DNA of 64,000 nt from Enterococcus_C asini_A. Lineage in GTDB: Bacteria > Bacillota > Bacilli > Lactobacillales > Enterococcaceae. This document shows positions 17,339 to 24,714 of this stretch, in pieces. A program made the translations under genes and the position numbers. The DNA is taken from NCBI RefSeq assembly GCF_031928785.1, contig NZ_JARQAL010000005.1; one strand, given 5' to 3'. How positions within the stretch are numbered: position 1 is the first letter of the stretch; each line of letters begins with the position of its first letter. The notes under the pieces were generated by a model. The model was not told the origin of the DNA. It saw only the letters and a program-made list of their open reading frames with translations, and did not search any database.

Positions 17339-19278
17339 GGCGAAGAAAACTAGTTACAATCATATTGGGGATTATTATGGTGTTACCTCTATTTTTAGGG
17401 CTTGGAGGAATAAAAGGAATCGACGTTGAGGCAGCTGAAGACGTAACATTAATGATTCACAAGAAAAAAATGACAAAATTCCCTGGAGACTTTATTCAAA
17501 ACACAGGGAAAGAAATGGATGAGGTATTTAATGACTATGATCCTCTACCTGATGTGAGATTTAATGTTTATAATGTGACGGCGGTATTTTACGAAAATTA
17601 TATTGCAAAAGATGGTAAAACAGCTCAAGACTTTGCTATACAAGAAGTTAAAAAATTAGATGAGACAAGTTTAGGAACTCCTGAGTTCACGGATACCACT
17701 GATGAAGACGGAAACATTACTTTTAGGAATGTGGCTAAAAAATCTGATAAACAAGATGCTGTCTATCTAATTGTAGAAGAACCAAAAGAAGGTGTGACAG
17801 CAGGTGAAAGAATGGTGGTTGCCTTTCCAGTGTATAAAATGACGACCGATGGTGAGTATACTGATGAGGAACTAGATACGATTCACCTGTACCCGAAAAA
17901 CGTGGTTGAAACAGACGGATCCTTAGTTATTAATAAGAAAGGTACTGCGGAGGGTGAAGCATTAAATGGAGCAGAATTCATCATTTCTCGTAAAGTGGGA
18001 TTGGATGACGAAGAAGCAATCCAATATCTTTCTGGAGCAGCCGAGGGGATGTTTACTTGGGGGAGTTTAGCAGATGCGGTTAAATTTTATAGTGGAAACA
18101 CATATAAAATGAGTGAGGCAAAGGAAGCCGTAAAAGGTATTTTAGAAGAACCAGGAACCGATGGTAAGTTGAGTATTGTTGGCTTTGAATATGGATCTTA
18201 TACTTTAACCGAAACTGCAGCACCAGAAAAGGCCGGGTTGATTAAAGAAGATTATGAATTTACGATTTCTTCAGATAAAATCTCTGCAGAATTTGAGGTT
18301 GAGAATGATACCAGTATTGTTGAAAAGAAAATTGCCGAAGTTAAAGTTGGCGGAAATAGTTATGGAATCGGTGAAGCCATTGGTTATGAGATTTCTACCA
18401 ATATTCCAATGGGGATTCGAAGATTAGTTGATGATCAACCCTATTACACAAAATTTGAATTAGTGGATACTCATGACAAAGCATTGAGTTTCATTGAAGG
18501 TACCTATTCCTTAGTCATGCGAGATGAAGAGGGGACAGAGACGGAAATCCTGGAAACTAGTACTGAAGGGACTAAAAACTATTCCATTACTCATGCAGCT
18601 GGCACTGGAAGCATAACAACGGATAGCTTTACGGTCGCAGTTACACCAGATTATATTGTTAATCTAACACCAGGAGCGAAGTTAGTCTTTAAATATCAAA
18701 TGAAACTAAATGCGGCTGCCAATCCAGACACCGGGTTTGATAACAGTGTTAGTGTAACGACTAGCCACACTACTGATACTTCAGAAATTGTTACGGTCAA
18801 AACTGGTGGGAAACGGTTTGAAAAAGTAGATGCAGATGCAACTACCAATAAACTTAGTGGTGCTACATTTATTGTAGCCAAAGGATCAGGAACTGCTAGA
18901 GAGTATTTAATTGTAGGTAGCAATAAGGAAGTTTCTTGGACAACTACTAAAGCCTCTGCAACTCCGTTTACTTCTGTTGCTAATACAGGTATTGTGGATG
19001 TTAAGGGGTTAGAGTATGGTCAATACACATTGATTGAAACCGTAGCGCCAACTGGCTACGTGTTGCCTGCTAATCCAGAAACACCTTTCACAATTTCTGA
19101 AGGATCATATGGTTCTGGGACTACTTTGGTAGATCCAGCAGATGTTCCTAACAAACACAAAGGCTCCCTTCCTTCCACTGGTGGTTCCGGTATCATAGCC
19201 TTTGTTGCCATCGGCGTTGTGGCAGTGGCAGGTGCAGTGTTGTACTTCACGAAAGGACGTCGTCAAATCGAAGGATAA
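17335..19278 (+). CDS. ebpC: Major (backbone) pilin, EbpC-like, LPxTG
   Basis: 647 residues: signal peptide (about 1-33), an N-terminal domain starting 'DVTLMIHKKKM', the pilin motif 'IHLYPKN' with K188, an inserted Cna-B-like domain (about 196-325, 'SLVINKKGTAEGEALNGAEF', E-box 'YTLTETAAPEKAG'), a middle domain with 'GEAIGYEISTNIPMGIR', a C-terminal domain with E-box 'YTLIETVAPTGYVLP', and sorting signal 'LPSTGG' (L612). This matches backbone pilins of the EbpC/SpaA group, whose domains hold Lys-Asn/Asp isopeptide bonds. It overlaps the preceding pilin gene by 4 nt. A terminator-like hairpin follows and separates it from the sortase gene. Confidence 0.88.
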   Translation: MRRRKLVTIILGIIMVLPLFLGLGGIKGIDVEAAEDVTLMIHKKKMTKFPGDFIQNTGKEMDEVFNDYDPLPDVRFNVYNVTAVFYENYIAKDGKTAQDFAIQEVKKLDETSLGTPEFTDTTDEDGNITFRNVAKKSDKQDAVYLIVEEPKEGVTAGERMVVAFPVYKMTTDGEYTDEELDTIHLYPKNVVETDGSLVINKKGTAEGEALNGAEFIISRKVGLDDEEAIQYLSGAAEGMFTWGSLADAVKFYSGNTYKMSEAKEAVKGILEEPGTDGKLSIVGFEYGSYTLTETAAPEKAGLIKEDYEFTISSDKISAEFEVENDTSIVEKKIAEVKVGGNSYGIGEAIGYEISTNIPMGIRRLVDDQPYYTKFELVDTHDKALSFIEGTYSLVMRDEEGTETEILETSTEGTKNYSITHAAGTGSITTDSFTVAVTPDYIVNLTPGAKLVFKYQMKLNAAANPDTGFDNSVSVTTSHTTDTSEIVTVKTGGKRFEKVDADATTNKLSGATFIVAKGSGTAREYLIVGSNKEVSWTTTKASATPFTSVANTGIVDVKGLEYGQYTLIETVAPTGYVLPANPETPFTISEGSYGSGTTLVDPADVPNKHKGSLPSTGGSGIIAFVAIGVVAVAGAVLYFTKGRRQIEG

Positions 19279-19340
19279 GTGACAAAAAACTAGGGTTTCG
19301 AGTGGGAATATGCTAAAGTAATCCTAGGACAAAGTGATTT

Positions 19341-19392
19341 ATGTCGGCAGGGCATTGGCTTGAAGAAGCCCAAGAGTCCTGTCGGCATTTTT
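19341..19392 (+). terminator. Hairpin with T run between the pilin genes and the sortase gene (attenuator)
   Basis: An outer stem of 11 bp including two G-T pairs (19341-19351 with 19377-19387) and an inner arm TTGGCTT / AAGCCCAA, followed by TTTTT. It probably lets only part of the transcription pass into the sortase gene, so pilins outnumber their enzyme. Confidence 0.65.
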
Positions 19393-19416
19393 GTGTAAAG
19401 AGAAGGGATGACAAGG

Positions 19417-20640
19417 ATGAAAGAACCTGAAAAGAAGCCCAAAAGAAAGTCAGGGACGAAGCATGGTTTCCATAAGCGATTAATTGCGGACATTATTATG
19501 ATTTTGGTATTAATCGTGGGAGTGGTGGCACTTTTCTATCCTTTGGTCAGCGACAAACTCAATGAAGTAGTGGATCAACAGATTATTTCCTACTATCAAA
19601 AGAAGGCCAATCAAGAAAATGAAGCGGCTATGGAAAAAATTAAGGCAGAACAAGAGGCCCGCAATAAAAAAATTGCCGAAGAAGGAACCAATCCTGGCAC
19701 GGACCCTTTTGCCGATGAGCGTAAAGAAGTAGAAGAAAAGCCGACGCCGGATTATTATGAAACTCATACGATTGGGGTAATTCGTATTCCGAAAATTGAT
19801 GTGAAGCTACCAATTTTTGATCGTACTACTGAGGTCTTTTTGAACAAAGGGGCAACTTTACTAGAAGGTACTTCTTATCCTACCGGTGGTGAGAATACCC
19901 ACAGTGTGATTTCGGCTCACCGGGGTTTACCAGAGGCCAAATTATTTACGGATTTGCCGGAATTGGAAACCGGGGATCATTTCTACATTGAAATCAATAA
20001 CGAAACCTTAGCCTACGAAGTGGATCAGATCAAGACTATTGAACCCACAGAAACAGAAGACTTACAGATTGTTGAAGGGCAAGATTTGATTACATTGATG
20101 ACTTGCACGCCGTATATGATCAATACCCATCGCCTCTTAGTGCGGGGACATCGAATTCCTTATGTGCCAGAGATGAAAAATGAACTTAACAAGTCGGACA
20201 AACAGCGACTTTTGGAGCAGATTTTGATTCTTGGCGGTGCGGTGTTAGCAACTCTCGCTTTACTGACATTGATCGGTTTTTGGTTGCGGGGTGTGTTGAT
20301 TCATCGGCGGCGCTATCAATTGAAGTTTCAATTAGTAGATGGAAATGGCCAGCGGATTTCGGGAGTTTCTTTTGGTATTTTTACCAAAAATGGCAAACGG
20401 CCGATTTATCGGAATGGGCAGCCACTTCAAGTTGTGACGGATGACAATGGTATTTTTGAGATTGCCGATTTACTAGGGGGCAAGTATTTAGTAAAAGCTA
20501 CGCAACAAGAGCTTCAATTGAAAGCCAAAGTCAAGAAGCTAAAAGCACCTCGCTTTTTACTGCTTTTGACGAAGAAGAGTGCTTTGGTTAAAGGGGAAAG
20601 CAAGGACTATCCGATTTTTGTAAAATATCTCCAAGGGTGA
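19417..20640 (+). CDS. srtC: Class C (pilin-polymerising) sortase with extra C-terminal Cna-B-like domain
   Basis: 407 residues from the ATG at 19417 (AGAAGGG 9 nt upstream; the ATG at 19408 touches that site). Order: basic N-terminus, transmembrane helix (about 25-48), helical linker, lid motif 'DPF' (D96), sortase fold with catalytic H168 ('SAHRG'), C230 ('TLMTC') and R243 ('LLVRG'), a second transmembrane helix (about 270-292), then about 110 more residues. Lid and C-terminal membrane helix are class C features. The tail ('LKFQLVDGNGQRISGVSFGIF ... VVTDDNGIFEIADLLGGKYLV') resembles a Cna-B/prealbumin-like fold and would face the cytoplasm. The enzyme joins pilins by their LPxTG Thr to the YPKN Lys of the next subunit. 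Confidence 0.88.
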   Translation: MKEPEKKPKRKSGTKHGFHKRLIADIIMILVLIVGVVALFYPLVSDKLNEVVDQQIISYYQKKANQENEAAMEKIKAEQEARNKKIAEEGTNPGTDPFADERKEVEEKPTPDYYETHTIGVIRIPKIDVKLPIFDRTTEVFLNKGATLLEGTSYPTGGENTHSVISAHRGLPEAKLFTDLPELETGDHFYIEINNETLAYEVDQIKTIEPTETEDLQIVEGQDLITLMTCTPYMINTHRLLVRGHRIPYVPEMKNELNKSDKQRLLEQILILGGAVLATLALLTLIGFWLRGVLIHRRRYQLKFQLVDGNGQRISGVSFGIFTKNGKRPIYRNGQPLQVVTDDNGIFEIADLLGGKYLVKATQQELQLKAKVKKLKAPRFLLLLTKKSALVKGESKDYPIFVKYLQG

Positions 20641-20681
20641 ATTTTATCGTAAGGGGAATGAGAAAATGAAAACCCGATGAA

Positions 20682-20737
20682 GAAAACAAGAGGTTTCTGG
20701 TGACTTTCGCCAGAAGGTTCCTCTTGTTTTCTTTTTT
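20682..20737 (+). terminator. Strong terminator closing the pilus operon
   Basis: Long stem GAAAACAAGAGG...CCTCTTGTTTTC with an inner TTCTGG/CCAGAA arm and a T run at 20731-20737. It marks the right end of the surface-gene block before rsgA. Confidence 0.9.
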
Positions 20738-20753
20738 ACCCATAAAATATGAT
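20724..20753 (+). promoter_or_regulatory. Possible rsgA promoter
   Basis: TTGTTT (20724-20729), 18 bp, TATGAT (20748-20753). The -35 lies inside the upstream terminator. Fair match only, but rsgA needs a promoter after that terminator. Confidence 0.35.
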
Positions 20754-20811
20754 AGAATAAACGGGAAGTAGCAAGTCTGGGTAAGCCAGTTTGCTTGAAA
20801 GGAGTGTGCCC

Positions 20812-21693
20812 ATGAGAGGACAGATTCGCAAGGCTTTGAGCGGTTTTTATTACATCGAATCAGAAGGAACGACTTATCAAACGAGAGCCCGGGGAAATTT
20901 TCGGAATCGTAAAATCACACCCTTAGTGGGAGATCAAGTGATTTTTGAAAGTAGCAATCTCACAGATGGTTATTTATTGGAAATCTTGCCACGGAAAAAT
21001 GAACTCGTCCGCCCCCCAGTGGCCAATGTGGATACTGGTGTAATCGTGATTAGTTTGGTAGAGCCGGCTTTTTCTTTTAATCTTTTAGATCGTTTTTTAG
21101 TAACTTTGGAATATAAAGAAATTGAACCTGTCATTTATTTGAGCAAGCTGGATTTGATGCCGGACAATAGCTTGGCCAATGTAATCAAGGAGCGTTATGA
21201 AAAAATCGGCTATCAAGTGATTGCTTCTTCTGATCAAGAGGCCAATCAACGGCAGTTATTTCGTATCTTTGCCAATGGCTTGACGGTTTTCATGGGGCAG
21301 TCTGGTGCGGGAAAATCGACGTTATTAAATAAATTAGTACCAGAGTTAGCATTAGCTACCGGGGAAATATCGGAATCATTAGGGCGGGGCAAACACACTA
21401 CCCGCCACGTTGAATTATTGCCGATTGCAGGTGGTTTAGTGGCAGATACGCCGGGGTTTAGCTCCATTGATTTTTTGAATATTGAAAGTCAAGAATTGCC
21501 TCGCATGTTTCCAGAATTTGTGGCAGCTGCGCCTCATTGCAAATTTCGGGAGTGCATGCACATAAAAGAGCCGGATTGTGAGGTCAAACGACGGGTGGCA
21601 ACTGGTGAAATTGCCACCAGTCGCTATGAAGATTACCAACAGTTTTTAGAGGAAATCGAAAACCGACGCCCAGTATATAAGAAGAAAAAATAA
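20812..21693 (+). CDS. rsgA: Small ribosomal subunit biogenesis GTPase RsgA
   Basis: 293 residues. Start is the ATG at 20812 with AAAGGAG 7 nt upstream; an in-frame TTG at 20791 has no ribosome site. Order: N-terminal OB fold (1-70), circularly permuted GTPase with 'LSKLD' (G4) before 'GQSGAGKSTLLNKL' (G1) and 'DTPGFSS' (G3), and a C-terminal zinc-finger region with Cys/His ligands 'PHCKFRECMHIKEPDC'. RsgA (YloQ/YjeQ) checks maturation of the 30S decoding centre. It is followed at 27 nt by rpe and then thiN, the usual Gram-positive order after prkC. Confidence 0.95.
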   Translation: MRGQIRKALSGFYYIESEGTTYQTRARGNFRNRKITPLVGDQVIFESSNLTDGYLLEILPRKNELVRPPVANVDTGVIVISLVEPAFSFNLLDRFLVTLEYKEIEPVIYLSKLDLMPDNSLANVIKERYEKIGYQVIASSDQEANQRQLFRIFANGLTVFMGQSGAGKSTLLNKLVPELALATGEISESLGRGKHTTRHVELLPIAGGLVADTPGFSSIDFLNIESQELPRMFPEFVAAAPHCKFRECMHIKEPDCEVKRRVATGEIATSRYEDYQQFLEEIENRRPVYKKKK

Positions 21694-21720
21694 AGCAGAA
21701 TCAGGAAGGAAGAGCAGAAG

Positions 21721-22374
21721 ATGAAAATTGCACCATCAATTTTAAGCGCAGACTTTGCCAATTTACAACGGGATATTCAATTAGTGGAAGAAAACAATGT
21801 AGATGTACTGCATGTCGATATTATGGATGGACATTTTGTACCAAACATTACCTTTGGGCCGAATGTAGTAGCGGCGATTCGACCTTTTACCAAATTGCCT
21901 TTGGATTGTCATTTGATGATTGAGCAACCGGAAAATTACGTGAAAGCTTTTGCGGAAGCGGGAGCAGATATCATTAATGTTCATGTGGAAGCCACTCCCC
22001 ATATTCACCGGGTGTTGCAGTTGATTAAATCCTTTGGTGTAAAAGCCGCGGTGACCATTAATCCGGGTACTCCTGTCAGTGCTATTGAGCCAGTTTTGTC
22101 TTTGGTGGATATGGTTTTGGTAATGACGGTAAATCCAGGCTTTGGCGGACAAAGCTTCTTGCCTGAATGTTTGGATAAAGTAGCGGCTTTAGCAGAAATT
22201 CGAAAAACTGTCGGCTACGAATATGAAATCGAAGTGGACGGGGGCGTGACCCATGAAACGATTGGGGCTTGTCGGGATGCCGGGGCCGATGTTTTTGTGG
22301 CGGGCTCGTATATCTATGATGCCCAAGATCCTGCTGGGCGGATTCAAGCTTTGAAAGATGTGCTAGAAGGATGA
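21721..22374 (+). CDS. rpe: Ribulose-phosphate 3-epimerase
   Basis: 217 residues, full length. TIM-barrel enzyme interconverting ribulose 5-phosphate and xylulose 5-phosphate in the pentose phosphate pathway. Seen: 'APSILSADFANL' at the N-terminus, 'HVDIMDGHFVPNITFGP' with metal ligands, 'DCHLMIEQP', 'MTVNPGFGGQSF' and 'EVDGGV' with the phosphate-binding 'AGSYIY' near the end. Its stop overlaps the thiN start by 4 nt (ATGA), so the two are coupled. Ribosome site AGGAAGGA. Confidence 0.96.
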   Translation: MKIAPSILSADFANLQRDIQLVEENNVDVLHVDIMDGHFVPNITFGPNVVAAIRPFTKLPLDCHLMIEQPENYVKAFAEAGADIINVHVEATPHIHRVLQLIKSFGVKAAVTINPGTPVSAIEPVLSLVDMVLVMTVNPGFGGQSFLPECLDKVAALAEIRKTVGYEYEIEVDGGVTHETIGACRDAGADVFVAGSYIYDAQDPAGRIQALKDVLEG

Positions 22375-23003
22375 AGACGCTCTTAGTCGCTGGAGGAAGT
22401 CCGGATTTTTGGCCGGTTTTCGGAGAGTTTGAGCGCTATGTGGGCATTGATCGAGGAGCACTGTATTTATTGGAGCGCAACTTGCCTTTGGATTTGGCAG
22501 TGGGGGATTTCGACTCTTTAAATGAAGCGGAACGACAACGAGTTTTCACCGGGGCAAAAGCAGTCCAGCGTTCAGTGCCGGAAAAAGACGATACGGATAC
22601 TCAACTGGCTTTAAGCCAAGTTTTTGCAGAAGATCCTACAGCTCAAGTGACTTTAATTGGGGCAACCGGGGGACGCTTGGATCATTTGTTGGCTAATTTG
22701 TGGTTAGCCTTGGAGCCGCGCTTTCAACCTTATCTGCGCCAGATTCGTCTGGAAGATAGTCAAAATTCTTTAGTTTATTACGGTCCGGGAACCCATGAAG
22801 TTCAGCGAGAAGTGGGAATGAAGTATTTGGCTTATTGCTGTCTAACGCCGATACCGGATTTGACATTAACCGAGAGTAAATACTTGCTGCATAAACAAAA
22901 AGTGCAGGTGCCAACTTCCTATGCCAGCAATGAATTTGTCACAGAAAAAGCGGGTTTTTCTTTTTCTGAAGGGGTGATTGCCCTCATCCAAAGTCGGGAT
23001 TGA
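22371..23003 (+). CDS. thiN: Thiamine pyrophosphokinase
   Basis: 210 residues. Transfers pyrophosphate from ATP to thiamine to give thiamine pyrophosphate. Seen: 'GIDRGALYLLERNLPLDLAVGDFDSL' with the conserved 'GDFDS', 'EKDDTDTQLAL' and 'LIGATGGRLDHLLANL', all characteristic of the catalytic domain. A smaller beta domain (about 130-210) follows. It is the last gene of the rsgA-rpe-thiN set. Confidence 0.95.
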   Translation: MKTLLVAGGSPDFWPVFGEFERYVGIDRGALYLLERNLPLDLAVGDFDSLNEAERQRVFTGAKAVQRSVPEKDDTDTQLALSQVFAEDPTAQVTLIGATGGRLDHLLANLWLALEPRFQPYLRQIRLEDSQNSLVYYGPGTHEVQREVGMKYLAYCCLTPIPDLTLTESKYLLHKQKVQVPTSYASNEFVTEKAGFSFSEGVIALIQSRD

Positions 23004-23118
23004 GGAAGGAATGGAAAAAAAAACTTAAGAGTCCCCCTTGCTTGGGGATTTGCCTAGGTTTTGCCTGAGAAGAGTGGTAAAATCAAAGCTACAGTCTAAA
23101 TGCAGTCGAGGTGTCCTT

Positions 23119-23976
23119 GTGAAAAAGTTTAATCCCAATAAAAATATTATCATCGCTTTGATCCTAGGAATTATTGTGGTGACGATGCTTAGTCTAACAT
23201 TGGCCAAACGAACTGCCGGTGGGAAACCTAGTTTAGTCCAATCTGTGGTCAATGATAGTGTGGCCATTATGGATAAGGTGGTTTCTGCGCCGATTAAGTT
23301 TGTGGAAAACCGCGCGAAAGATGTCGAAGGACTATTGGACACATATCATGAAAATGAACAGTTGAAAGCCCAACTAGATACTTATGATAATGCAATCCAA
23401 CAAAATAAAAACAAAGACCGGGAAATTGCCGCTTTAAAAGAAGAACTAGCCTTAAATGAAACTCTTTCTGATTTTGAAAAAGTGACAGCCAACGTCATCA
23501 GTCGTTCTCCGGATTCTTGGCAAGATATTTTAGTCATCGACAAAGGTTCCAAAGATGGCTTAGAGGATAATATGGCAGTCCTTTCCCAAAAAGGGTTAAT
23601 CGGCCGGGTGATTGAGGTCAGCCTCGCTTCTGCCAAAGTTGAGTTATTGACCTCTTCTAATCAAACTACCAATCATTTTCCAGTGCGGATTTCCTCTGAA
23701 GGCGGAGAGTCTTTTGGTTTGTTAAACAAGTATGACGAAAAATCGGGTACCTTAGTGGTAGATCAGCTCACAGGAAATGCCGAAATGAAAGCCGGAGATG
23801 TGGTTCAAACTTCCGGTCTTGGAGGAAATTCTCCTGCTAACTTGCCTATTGGTACCGTGGTGGAAGCCAAGGTGGATTCTTTTGGCCTAGACAAAAATGT
23901 TTACGTGAAACCTTACGCTCAGATGTATGACATCTCTGTGGTCACTGTGGTATTACGATCGGCGGGAGGGGAGTAG
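23119..23976 (+). CDS. mreC: Rod shape-determining protein MreC
   Basis: 285 residues from the GTG at 23119 (GAGGTG 5 nt upstream); upstream in-frame codons lack a ribosome site and would displace the membrane anchor from the N-terminus. N-terminal transmembrane helix (about 9-30, 'IIIALILGIIVVTMLSL'), coiled coil (about 65-112), then the two-barrel MreC domain ('VISRSPDSWQDILVIDKGSKDGLEDNMAVL', 'LIGRVIEV', 'SGLGGNSPANLPIGTVVE'). In ovoid cocci MreC/MreD guide peripheral peptidoglycan synthesis. The mreD gene follows 1 nt after its stop. Confidence 0.93.
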   Translation: MKKFNPNKNIIIALILGIIVVTMLSLTLAKRTAGGKPSLVQSVVNDSVAIMDKVVSAPIKFVENRAKDVEGLLDTYHENEQLKAQLDTYDNAIQQNKNKDREIAALKEELALNETLSDFEKVTANVISRSPDSWQDILVIDKGSKDGLEDNMAVLSQKGLIGRVIEVSLASAKVELLTSSNQTTNHFPVRISSEGGESFGLLNKYDEKSGTLVVDQLTGNAEMKAGDVVQTSGLGGNSPANLPIGTVVEAKVDSFGLDKNVYVKPYAQMYDISVVTVVLRSAGGE

Positions 23977-23977
23977 C

Positions 23978-24487
23978 ATGAAAGATAAGCAATACTTGGC
24001 TTATTATGCCGCTCCTATGTTATTTCTACTGATGTTAGTAGATACTCAATTAACTCAGATTTTTAGTAATGTGACGGAAAATGTCTATGTGGCGAATTCC
24101 CATTTGTTTTTAATTGCCTTAATGGTAGGCTGCCAAGTTTTACCAAAGCGTTACATGCTGTTAACAGGATTGGTTTTAGGTTTGCTCTTTGACTCTTATT
24201 ATATTGGGGTTATTGGCATTTATGCGGTAACGATTCCGGGAATTATCTGGCTGATGTATGTATTAAGAGATATTTTGTACAGCAGTATTTTTACAATGTT
24301 TTTTGGTACTGTAATTCTGGTGACAGTTTACGAAATCTTGCCTTTAGCTATCCAAGTGTTATTCAATTTAACCAGTGTAAAAGTTAGTCTTTTTGCTAGT
24401 CGTTTTTTAGGTCCTACCTTATTGATCAATTTATTGTTATTTGTTCTCTTTATCTTTCCCTTCAAACGATTATTTGGCACCAAATAA
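23978..24487 (+). CDS. mreD: Rod shape-determining protein MreD
   Basis: 169 residues from the ATG at 23978 with GGGAGGGGAG just upstream. Five or six hydrophobic segments fill almost the whole length ('APMLFLLMLVDTQLTQIF', 'HLFLIALMVGCQVL', 'LLTGLVLGLLFDSYYIGVIGIYAVT'), as in MreD, the membrane partner of MreC. The stop codon lies inside the following terminator stem. Confidence 0.92.
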   Translation: MKDKQYLAYYAAPMLFLLMLVDTQLTQIFSNVTENVYVANSHLFLIALMVGCQVLPKRYMLLTGLVLGLLFDSYYIGVIGIYAVTIPGIIWLMYVLRDILYSSIFTMFFGTVILVTVYEILPLAIQVLFNLTSVKVSLFASRFLGPTLLINLLLFVLFIFPFKRLFGTK

Positions 24488-24510
24488 TCATTTGAAGGTT
24501 TTTTGTTTTT
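24460..24510 (+). terminator. Terminator of the mreCD operon
   Basis: 18-bp stem with one mismatch (24460-24477 and 24480-24497) and a 2-nt apparent loop, followed by T-rich sequence. The left arm encodes the last codons of mreD, and the stop lies in the right arm. Confidence 0.85.
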
Positions 24511-24589
24511 AAAATATCGGCGAACAACAATCACAATGCTTTTTATGTTGCAAGGGGCAAAGGGAGATTTTGATAATTGAAACAAAGCT

Positions 24590-24632
24590 GTAACATTTTC
24601 CTTACAAGGCTGTCATGTGGGTATGGTACAAT
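24590..24632 (+). promoter_or_regulatory. Candidate WalR box and promoter of the SagA-like hydrolase gene
   Basis: Read on the minus strand, 24606-24590 gives TGTAAG-N5-TGTTAC, 11 of 12 positions of the known WalR (YycF) consensus TGTWAH-N5-TGTWAH. It overlaps the -35 position of a promoter whose -10 is TACAAT (24627-24632). WalR is known to activate cell-wall hydrolase genes of this type in streptococci and bacilli. Assignment is inference from the match and position. Confidence 0.45.
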
Positions 24633-24714
24633 TTTGTTTGTTAAGAAAAAGATAAGAGTTTAAAAATCTCTTTAACAACTATTCATAAACTAAAGCCAGT
24701 CGGAGGAAGATAAA

